Assembly: GCA_013397845.1 (NCBI GenBank)
Contig: VZTG01004423.1
Location: 735,742-799,741, forward strand
Direction: 5' to 3'
DNA length: 64,000 bases
From: Melanocharis versteri
Taxonomy: Eukaryota; Chordata; Aves; Passeriformes; Melanocharitidae
The notes under the pieces are model-generated. The model was given only the letters and a program-made list of their open reading frames with translations, did no database searches and was not told the origin of the DNA. Position numbers and translations under genes: made by a program. The stretch's first letter is position 1. Each line of letters opens with the position of its first letter. Of the stretch, positions 54,001 through 64,000 are shown one piece after another.

Positions 54001-57000
54001 TGCCTCCCAATCCCAACTAAAAACTGCACATCGCCTTATTTAATCTTCAATAATTTCTGAAAAATTACAAGGAAAGACTTGCTCAAGAAGCTAAAAATTA
54101 TTTAACATCAACAAACAAAAGAGGTGCTAGCTATACCAAAGAAACCACATGCACACAATTTTGCTTTTTTGGCTTATTCTGCCAGTACTCTCCCAAGAAC
54201 CAACAGGAAACACTTCAACCAGCCCAAAGAGAGCATCAAAAAATTCCCTCATCAACACTAAATTATTGTAGTTATTGTATTGAAGAATGTAAGACAAAGC
54301 ATCTGCCTGGAATTCCTGAACAATGTGCCTTTCATTGAACAAAATGTTCAATATCCCAATCAATTACAAGAGAAAAATAAGTGGCCTCATCAGCTTCCAG
54401 AAACAACTATTCTCAAGCACTTCAGATCTTTCTGTCTTCAGACAAAGATAAAACCAACAAAGAGATAAAGCTGCAAACTAGCCCACGCTGCAATAAAGTG
54501 TATTTTTTCAGACCCAGGAGTTTCAGTCAAATGTGAAGTCAAATATGCTGCAAATATGCAGCAGTTCACTCAGCCTGTAGCACACAACACATGTAAGCCA
54601 GTTCTTGTACAGACAAAACAGTCCAATACTTAACTCACATTAAGTTCAGTTAGTTTTACCATATCATGAAAAACTACATATTTCATCAAAAATATCACAA
54701 CATTTGAACTACAGTTAGAGGTAAACTGTGCCTTTCATGATAACATACTCAAAGAGCTTGGAAGATTGCCTACTTCTGTTTGTCTGTTCAGTCAGGAAAA
54801 AAAAAATTCTTACTGATACCAGGATGTTCATCAGCAGGATTCACTTCAACTGTTTGCTTTACTATCATTTCCTTTGTCACACTTGCTGATCCTTTTTCTG
54901 TGATTCATCATGCCTTGATCAGGAAATTATTCCATTTGACTCAATGGTGAATCAAGTTTGGAGATTTTGGTTTTGATTTCAGCCACACAAGTGATGATGC
55001 GCTTGATGATTTGTTCAGACTCATTGAAAGTCTTGATACTGTATATGATTCATACACTCCTGAGTAATAATGAATTTCATGTGTGTGCAGATTTTTTCTC
55101 TGTGTGTGCATGTGTTTGTGTACACAGACACAGACGAGGTAATATTTTCTAAGATTGAAAGATGCACCCATCTGGAATAATTCAAAAAGGAAATACATGC
55201 TGGAAATTTGTGGTAGCTTTGAAAACCTCAACACATTCTACGTGGATAAACACCATAGGTGGATTAGACACATATCAATCAGCTAGTTTTGGATGAAACT
55301 TGCACTGAATAACCAGTATCAATCAGAAACACCTGCACCCCATCATAATACAGATACATCCTCACACATACAATCTCAACCAGTAACGTGAGTATATAGC
55401 TAAGAAGAAAAGCATTGAAATAAGTCTAGTAAAAAGGGCTTAGCAGAAATTCTAAATCAGTGGGAAGTACAGCAGTTCTCAAAACCCTGGGAACTTATCA
55501 GACTATTAGCTTGAGACAAGTCTAGCTCTATATCTAACAAGGTCTATTTCTGTTCACTACATTTGTTTGTTTATTCTCCATATAGAGCACGGGATAAAAA
55601 GCAGATATTCATGAAACCGGCAGCAACAGCTCCCTTTTGTTTAGGATCATCCATTGTCAAGCCATTTTTCACTGCAGCCAAAGGGCCTGTTTGAACTTCC
55701 TGACTGTTCATCACACATAATTTGGACTATTTAACATTATGTCAAGAAAATTGCCCAGTGCTTCCCATCATGGAAACCTATGAGAGCTCTATATCCTTGA
55801 ACTAATTTTACTTAAAGTATTCCATTGAATAGCATGACTGTCTCACTATAATCAGTGCAGCAGTAATGTAATTAATCTCAAAATTGCTGTGGGGAGTACA
55901 AGGCATCTCAGTTGCTTGTCGTAACAATCTAAATTAGCGTATTACTGAAAGATGTTCAGGAGGAACAGTTCATTTTAGGTAAATGCTGTCAGGGTATCCA
56001 TCCTTTCTATTTCTACAGCTAAATTAAAACTATCATCATAGTTCTCCTTTTGAAATCCAAATGAGCATGTTTTGAGGTGAGAAAGTATAATTAAATTTGA
56101 TGTGGTATTCCTACAGATGCAGTTTTGCATTTTATAATAATTAAATTTGTTTGAATAAAAATTCATGTTTTATTTAGAAAAGAAAAACTGGTTTGGCTCA
56201 AAGCATGCCATTGTATCAGAACAATTCCCTTTTGTCACTGAAACTTCACAGACAATTGTTTCTTCTTTTCCTAAGCAAAAAAATTAATCCTGCTGTTTTA
56301 CTTTTTATACGGCCAAACTTTAACTATTGTATTTAGAGATATTTTGACTAGGCACGCAACTACTCCAACTTACAGCAAATCTCAGAGATGAACTTTAAAG
56401 AATTAAATTTTTAAAATATGCTACTAATAATAGTGATTAATGATAATAAATTATAATTAATAGATGATGCAGAAGCCTGAAATTGCATATTTGGTGTTAT
56501 TTACCCCATTTCCTTTTGTCAGAAGCTAAACCAAACATCAAATGAAATGAAAAAAATTACCCTAATAAAAAGGTCATGTAAAGTGATGAAAAGTAGTAAA
56601 TTTGGGCTAGTTCAGTCTGTTATTCCCTATGGAATATACAAGAATATGAAGTCTTCTCGGTTTGCTACTACCCCGAAAAAAATCAGAAGACTAAAATTTC
56701 ATCTTTTAAGGACAAAAGATTATTTTTTCAACCAAAGATAAGTGAAAAGAGTTGAGCAAAAAGTTGAAATCATAACTCCTGCTCAATGAATATACTCCCC
56801 AATGTTAAAATCATAAGACAGCACATTTTTCAACTGAAAGAAAGTCAGATACTTCATTTAGATGTAGGTTTTTTCAGTAATGATCCAAAGCAGAACATGG
56901 AACAATCCAGAGAGATTATCACCTAATCTGCTCTTTTAACATATATAAAAAATCAAAATGTAAGTAAAACAAGCACTGAATAATTAAAGAAATGCATAAC

Positions 57001-58557
57001 AGTAAGGGCCTGATTTAATTTGCATAATTTTTCCCTTAATAGTGGCTAATTAAGACATCAGTTTAAAAAAAAAAATCCAACAGAACTCTGAGATTTTCCG
57101 CACTGAATTAACGCTAAGGACTTTTAATGGGTGTCTTAATTAGACTTTGTTATTCATGGAAATTTTACACAAATTAAAATCAGGTCCTGCATGCAACATT
57201 CCCAGCTGAGTCTCAGAAAAAATGCTATACAGGATTGAAAGACTTTTAATCCATGTGCAGATAGCAATTTGTATTCTACAGTCAAAATGCTCCACGTTCA
57301 CTTTTTGGTTTAATTTGCGGTAATACTGTAACCAACAAAACCCACATAGTTAGGACTTCTCTCTTCAAAGTAAATTTCGATTTTATGGACCCACTTTTTT
57401 CCCTTTTTTTTTCTTAATTAAATATATAGAAAGTCATGCAGCTGGACCAGGGAATTAGCCCATGGGGAAAATAGCCACCACGACCCTCTGCACAGCCCAA
57501 AGGGTACATGTCTGTTATTCAACAGAGAAAGTCTGATTCAGTCTCAAGTTCCATTGCTGCTGTGTCCAAAAGGAATGCTGCCAGGCCTGTCATTATTGGT
57601 GAAAAACAAAACAAACGAAGCCCAAAACAGAATGCTATTGTAGCAACCCCTTCATACCTGTAAAAGAAAGTCCTTCCAAAGGAAACTAACTCAGGAGAAG
57701 GAAAACCTGACCACTGCCTCTTCAGTTTACATACCCAAGGCTCTTCCAAAAAAACATGCTAAAGCACAAGCAACAGGGCTCCACAAGAGCCTTTCAGACA
57801 AGGCTTCAAAAAAATAACAGCCTCAGCAGCAAAGATTACATTACACTGACATTGGACATATTCCAGGTATTGACAGACCAAGTCTCAACTGCAGTTTATC
57901 CTGTAGTGCAGATCACATGGTTACGCCGTGTTCTGATGCTATCATGGAAAGCAGTTTTGCACACAGTCCTTCACAAATTACTTCACTAATGAAAAACATG
58001 TTAATTTCCAATATCAGACAAAACTTTGAACCAGTGCAGCTGCCAGGAACACATCTGCTACAGCATGTTCTCTACAAAAGGAAGAAAAAAAGAATTTGTA
58101 TGTCTGTGCTGTGCTCACTATGCAAAGAAATATCAGTGCCTATGGAACAAGGCAAGTGTTAACTTGCTACAGTTTATTTTCATTGCCAGTCTACAAATAT
58201 ACTTGTATGTCCATGTGTGTGCTTGCACATGCATATGTATCAGCACGCTCCTTGCAGTGGGAGCTTTGCCTCTGGCGGCCCAACCTGCAGGAGGGGTGCA
58301 GAACCAGGACCTGCCCTGCTGCTGCTGCCAGGTTGTTCAGTAAAGTATTTTTCTTATGCTTGACAGAGGAAAAGCAAGTAAATATGATTAACCTGCACCC
58401 CTTATTTAACCATGATGAACAGGATGAGTTGTATCACTTATATAGCAGCCCCCAGGTTTCTCTAAGACCAGAACTGGTGAGATACCAGTCTAGACGCCCT
58501 AGAAGACACATATTCCTCATGGACTTGTTTTGGAGGGTTCACATAATTTTACAGTAC
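48068..58557 (-). other. NFIB: NFIB intron B-C
   Basis: About 10.5 kb of intron. It contains small simple repeats (for example three roughly 10-base AATAAATTAG-like units near 49891-49921) and a stretch near 56995-57200 with an octamer ATTTGCAT and two TAATTA cores. A GC-richer patch at 58240-58330 lies just downstream of exon B in the transcript. No coding content is recognised. Confidence 0.85.
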
Positions 58558-58742
58558 CTGGCTAGTCTGCGGGCTGGACGGGTCGTAAGAAGGTACATAA
58601 TTCTTCAGAGTATCCTGAGGATTCAGGTGGGGAGGATATCTGATCGTTGGATGAGAGAAGTAGCTAGATGGGGCAGGAGGGAGAATAGCTTGTGCTGGAA
58701 ATGGCAATGGTGAAGGTGGAGGTGGAGTTCTAGTTGAGATGA
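58558..58742 (-). CDS. NFIB: NFIB exon B (185 bp), proline-rich transactivation segment
   Basis: This exon encodes 62 residues running from VISTRTPPPPSPLPFPAQA through YFSHPTIRYPPHLNPQDTL to SYDPSSPQTSQ. This is the most recognisable proline-rich C-terminal block of NFIB. The acceptor is a T-rich tract ending CTCCAG at 58743-58745; the donor is CAG|GTACTG, with GT at 58557-58556. The first base pair of the exon completes the valine codon begun in exon A, and the exon ends exactly on a codon boundary (phase 0). Because of that phase it can splice in frame to exon C, to exon E or directly to terminal exon F. A long open frame on the opposite strand overlaps it and is a shadow of this proline-rich coding sequence. 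Confidence 0.97.
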
Positions 58743-61098
58743 CTGGAGAAGATAAAACAAAATTAAAATTACTTCGCATCTTGTTTCTCCTAAAATTCTT
58801 CACCTCTATGTTACAGCAAGAAAAATAAGAAGTCAGTTATAAATCAGTGTATTGCACTCCTGCTTTACAGCATTTTTACAGAAAAACTTACAGGTCCTGC
58901 CCTCACATTATCCCAGGAAATGGAAAGTGCAACTGTTTCAAGTTCATAAATAGCGCATCTTGGTTTGGTTTTGTTTGTTATGCCATCACAGTTTTTTTCA
59001 TTCTTTTATTTTTAAACGGGAGTCATTCTCCAGCATAAAAGATATTCCAATTACACAATTTTCCCATCTGGAGCCCAAACAAACCAAATCAAATACTAAA
59101 TAAAGCCCTCACTTTTATTTACAGCACTCCAACACTGAGGAAAATCACCAAGCCCCCAGAAACAGGTATTCCTCCCTGCATTGCACTCTACCTGCCTCAT
59201 CTAGGGACAGGGCAGTATCTACTCATCAACATTGCCACAAATATTTGCTGACCTTTATGAAAATGTTAATGAACATTCAACTTCAGGGCCTGAGAAACTG
59301 ATCCATCCAATAAAATTATCTCTGACAAACAAAAAATTATCTACCATACTCATTTTTATTCTTTTCATTCTCTTTCTTTCCAGCCCCTACAAACATACAC
59401 TTCTCTATCTAAAGACTGTGTGAAATGTCTAAACAACTGACAATGTTTTCATAGCGCAAGGAAGGTACAACTTTTCCTTCTGCTGCCCAGTCGTCAGTCT
59501 GGAAGTGTAGAGCTTTCTTCTATCACACTGGACAAGAACATACTTTCAACTCTTACTATACACCTAGAGAGCACATACTTGGTGTATTAAAAAAAAAAGG
59601 GGCACTTAGTTTAATGGAAATGGAGAAGAGACAAGGGGGTTCCATTTTCATTAGTGGAAAAATAGAAAATCAGGCCTGTAAAGCAAGGTATTTTATAAAC
59701 CGGTCAGTGGCTTTCTACTGTATAAGCACAAGCACACCAATACTGCTCTTCCAGACCACCTTTCACGTCTCTGGGTTTCTTCAGCTTAATATTTAAAGGA
59801 CTTGCTATTTTTTGGGCATTGCTCATTGGCATAACAGAACAGGCTACAAAGATAAAAATGGTGGGGTTTCTCAGCAAGTAAATAGTTCACCCACAATCTA
59901 GGTTATGATTGTCACTCAAGCATGCATATACTCTAAATTAAATGTAAAGATATATGCATAAGTATAGTTCTTTTTTTTTTCTTTTGGTGGCAGGTTCATT
60001 TTAATCACAGCCCCACCAAGTTCACTTTAAACATAAAATACTAGTCACTGCTCTGGCATGTCAGAGTTGTGCAAAACAAACACAAATGAAGAGAAATCTA
60101 TCCCTTCCATTTCATCCACCATCTCCAATATGCTTGACTATCTGCTGGTAGTGGAAACCTCACAGGGACCAGAATGAGTCCAGGACCATTTTGTGATACA
60201 AAATAAGTGGATGTTAAGGGGAAAATAGCCCTTACACATTAATTTAAAGGGAAGCACTTGAAATCATGGAGGAAAAATAAAACAGAAACTTCTCAAAGCA
60301 AAACTGCATGTGAAAGAAAAGAACAAAGTTTTCAAATCTGTTTTAGTCTTCTAGTCACTCAGCTCTGTTCAAGAAACTAAAACTTTTATATGCAGTTTAT
60401 AGGGAGATATGATGAGATTGAGGGCACACTTCTGAGAATTGTGTTCTTTTCTGAAAAACCAGGGTCAGTCTCACCTATAAAATTAAACAGACCATGATGC
60501 TGGAATTTCCCTGTCATTACTGATAAACCCTCTAGACAACATACATTCTGTCACATTTCAAGTATCTCGTCCTCACTTCAAGCGTATTTTTACTTTGGAT
60601 TTACTAATGATTTCAGAAAACAGGTGTTGAAAAATACTTAATCAGGACTCCCCATCTTCAGACAGCATTCAAAAGAAGCACTGGTACTTATTTCATTGTG
60701 TCATATAGTGAACATGCTTGGGACTTGTGTCCTGCCTATTCTGGTATTTAAATACAATATGGTCACAGCAACAATAATGAGAAACGGATTTAGGCGAAAG
60801 GATGAAATGCAGGGAGGATTTTTCCTCTGTGAGTTTCTTCATGCATTGTACAATTTATTTTATTCACTGGTTAATCCTAAATCCTTTTTAGTGACTTTCA
60901 GCAGTCAGATTACCTGAACAGTTAAATGAACACTCCTGCAAGGATATCCCAACCTTTTCCATTTTTATTCTCACCAGTATTATAAATTGGATTAGGTCTC
61001 TAAGAAAGTCTACAAAAATGCATCACAATCTGATTATAGGAAAAGAGAACAGAACAAATGAACAGGGAGGCTTTTATTTCCTCCTCTGTAACCCTCAC
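58743..61098 (-). other. NFIB: NFIB intron A-B
   Basis: About 2.4 kb of AT-rich intron with no recognisable repeats or coding content. Confidence 0.88.
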
Positions 61099-61230
61099 CA
61101 CTATGTGCAACTCCTGGGATTCCTGGGTGATGATGCTGGGGAAAAGTGCTCAGTCTTGATGAAGAATCCTGGGGAGAAGTAGGACTAAACAAAGGCTTTT
61201 CAGGTTTCTTCATTGTAGGAGAAGACATAT
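61099..61230 (-). CDS. NFIB: NFIB exon A (132 bp), proline/serine-rich region
   Basis: This exon encodes D-MSSPTMKKPEKPLF through QHHHPGIPGVAHS, part of the NFIB transactivation region after the DNA-binding domain. The acceptor is a T-rich tract ending in TTTTAG at 61231-61233 and the donor is GTGAGG starting at 61098. It enters with two bases completing a GAT codon and leaves one base (G) for the GTC valine of exon B, so 132 bases preserve the frame. A His-His-His stretch and several SP/TSP motifs are visible. Reading through the donor would add a short non-family tail, which supports the exon end. Compared with my memory of the mammalian protein (SPTTMKK), one threonine appears to be missing and an SSPRLS is SSSRLS; these are unverified lineage differences. 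Confidence 0.95.
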
Positions 61231-64000
61231 CTAAAATAGAAAAACAATGTAGCAGTGACATTAGCTTAGAAACCTGTTTCAGAACGCATAATTTTATAGA
61301 CTGAACACATTTCTTTTTGCTGTTCTTGCACAAATATTGTACAATGATCCAAGTCCCCTATGATGAATAAACTAATTTTAAACTACTGCTTTCAAATTTG
61401 AGAATTAAAAATAATGTCCTAACAGGTCCTTGTCCTGCAAAACAGAAACTACATTCCTTTCATACCAAACAAGTCAAACAGTGAGGAAATTTATGTCTTT
61501 AGAACTTCCCTAGACACTTCTCAGCTCCCCAGAACACCACCAAATCATCTCTCCTCTTCAACAGCCACTTAATTTTTATTGCATTTTTAATGGAACACCT
61601 AAACTCAGGTGTGTAGGGTAATTGCTATACATATGCTGGTTTATGGTATTTATTATTGTATTACTTCAAAACTTATCCCTTACTCGTCCCAAAACCATAG
61701 CAAAACAATGTAACCTCCCTAAGAACAAGGGATATTTTAACTTTTCTCTCTCATATTTTTCATGTCTTGAGGATGGTCTTTTCACTTCTTCCTTTGAGTT
61801 TCCCTATGAATCAAAACATCTCTTTAGAGCTCACTATGTGAAGATAACGCACTAGTAGGGACAAATGTATGATTTCTACCAAGCTTACTGATATTCCACA
61901 GAGCTAAAGTACTGGATTTTTTCTGAAAGTTTAAATTAATTGATCAATATTTGTTGTACTTTGCACCAAATTATTTCAAATTTAATTACAATATTTTTAT
62001 AGAACAGACATCAATATTGTAATTACGTTCCATTTCAAATCAACTCATGTTCAAAGCAGAGGTAATTTCTTAAGCACTTTACTGGATAGAAGCCACATTG
62101 CAGCTGACTTTCTTACATGGACTATGTTATTTTTAAAGGGACTTTTGACCCTTTTAATATTGGCACACTATTCTGCTAAGACAGGCCTGCAAAATGTTAA
62201 AGTCTTATTGAGACCAAATTGGACAATGCTTTCTGAACTGAACTTAGAGCAGGACACATGCAATTGAGAGCTGACTTGTTTACTCTGCCCCATCCCGCTG
62301 TAAAGCCCTGCACAGACACTGGCATCAGACTCTGCCTGTGATCTTCCACCATCCTCCCGTAATTCCCGCCCTCCGCTTTGATCCTGACTACTAAGTCTGA
62401 TGAGTGCCTGAATACCCTGAAAAGTTCACATCTTCAACAATGTTGCTGAAAAATGATTTATTTGTTTTACAGTTTCAGGAAGGGATTCCAATCCTTATTA
62501 CTCTGAGAATGAAAATAAAACAGACTTTTGGAAAAAAAGTCCTAAATACAGATGAAAAGCAGAAAGATGCTAAAAGCACTCAGACAAAGTCATTGTAAGG
62601 TCAAAATTAATCAGATGTGGTATCCTGTCCTGCTGAGAATGTTCTTCAAATGTGAAATTCTCAGTGCTGTTCCAAATCTCTATTGTTTGTATTCTCATAT
62701 TACTTTGGAGATACAGCACACAGGCACCCAAACAAATAGCATGTTATACATTTTAAAGCATCACATCAAAGTAAAAAGGGCTTATGCAAATAAAAGTAGT
62801 TAGAACATCTCATCTTCCAACAAGGTAAATCTGCCTACATAGGAAGGCAGAAGAGCTGCTGTGAAGCATAGCATATGTAGCCTGTTCATCAGCAGCTTGC
62901 ACAAATGGTGCTCCAGATGTATAGCTGTTCAAGACAGCCCAAGGCTACAATTTTGATCAATCCTAATGTGATAAAATGCTGCGGGGAAAGTGCGGAAACA
63001 TGTTTACATCAGCCTTTAATTAAACTGTTGTTCACTTCCAAAGAACCTTAGGAAACACTAATGAGACATGAGTTTTGGCAATTTCCTCATCAGAGCAAAG
63101 ACCTTCTTCCTCAGTCTAAAGCAGCTTGCCATCCAGGCAGTTCCTGGATGAATATCATCTTGGCACAGTACTTGGCAAACCACCTTTTAGGAAAACTCAG
63201 CTGGGATCAAACAGTGACCCAGGGCAAGTTTAAACATCCACCTGCTTGTTTCTGGACACCTGACCTGCTTTCTTTATCACCACCACAGCATAGCAGCTTC
63301 TCTTTCTTGCTCATGAGAGACGCTTATGAGCAGAGCTAGAAGAATCCATAAACAAATATTAAATACCTTTTAATCTTTTAATTCTCTTCTTATTAATATA
63401 TTTTCTACGGCTTGGTTTCACAAGCCTTTCTTTACAAGGTATGCTCTTGCAAACAACAATCTTTAAAGATTTACTTACAACTCACTAGTGTAGCATCACC
63501 TCCAGAGGAAGTAAGATAAACCCATACTCAGCTTACAGTATATATCATCATAGTGAAGGACAAAAAACTATGGAGTCCACGGCACCACTGTCGACCTATA
63601 GGAGGCATCCTTCCATGCTACAGTTTTAAATGAGCTGCTCTTTCCCAGAGGCAGTACTTGGGATAATTTCTGGTGGCAAGATACACTACATACATCACAT
63701 CCAGCTTGGCATCACTCTTGACCTCATCTGATAGGTACACTCTTATGAAGCACATGTGAAAACTTAGGTAAAATTTTGAATTCACGTTGGATGGCTGTAT
63801 AGTGACAAAAAATTATGACAAATCCCACTGTGCCCAGAAGAATTTGTTTTGCTTTACACCTGCACATGTGAGGAAGGAGCAGAGCCCCCTAGCACAGGCA
63901 GAGCCAGCATCACCAATTTCCTGATGAGCTCAATCTTATTCCCTTTAACATTGTTAGCATTATGTATTTCTAAACTGTGCATTTTAATAAGGCATGTAAC
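61231..64000 (-). other. NFIB: NFIB intron upstream of exon A (partial)
   Basis: I searched by eye for the preceding NFIB exon (the segment ending near a WHERDQ-type peptide) and did not find it, so this is taken as intron continuing past the window edge. Nothing else distinctive is visible. Confidence 0.75.

Noticed and set aside
58096..58713. 205-codon open frame on the plus strand
   Set aside because: Its second half is antisense to NFIB exon B, whose proline-rich codons leave the opposite strand open; the rest is intronic and matches no family.
61231..64000. Search for the next upstream NFIB exon
   Set aside because: No peptide resembling the preceding NFIB segment with splice sites was found.

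Overview
This is vertebrate nuclear DNA, most likely from a bird. It is AT-rich, intron-dominated and has no bacterial-style gene packing. It carries CR1 non-LTR retrotransposon pieces, which are typical of birds and other sauropsids. The only gene I can support is NFIB (nuclear factor I/B), read on the minus strand. In birds this gene is expected on chromosome Z, because human 9p corresponds to avian Z; that is background knowledge, not something visible here. The species cannot be fixed from the sequence.

Layout, in transcript order from high to low coordinates. Bases 61231-64000 are intron upstream of the first visible exon. Exon A (61099-61230) and exon B (58558-58742) encode the proline-rich C-terminal region shared by the main isoforms. 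Exon C (47902-48067), exon D (44350-44432) and exon E (35395-35483) are the alternative C-terminal exons. The terminal exon F (24652 down to about 18070) holds the ends of the reading frames and a roughly 6.5 kb 3' UTR. The exons for the N-terminal DNA-binding and dimerisation domain lie outside the window. All six exons have AG acceptors, all internal exons have GT donors, and the phases fit exactly.

The exon phases form a frame-switch system. C and D are each out of frame but together add 83 codons. E (89 bases) changes the frame in which exon F is read. F therefore ends the protein either as SWYLG or, about 37 codons later, as ...AETSN. This gives four in-frame C-termini. The 3' UTR carries strong seed matches for miR-21, miR-153, miR-124, miR-29 and miR-9, and ends at a canonical AATAAA with a U-rich downstream element.

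Bases 1 to about 18000 are non-coding sequence downstream of NFIB. They hold one substantial CR1 3' end (7690-8565), a second short CR1 tail in the opposite direction (8698-8765), a CpG-containing insertion-like block at about 17390-17660, and one perfect NFI dyad consensus at 2930-2944. Apart from the exons, I found no convincing protein-coding gene, tRNA, rRNA, CRISPR array or undescribed multi-gene system.
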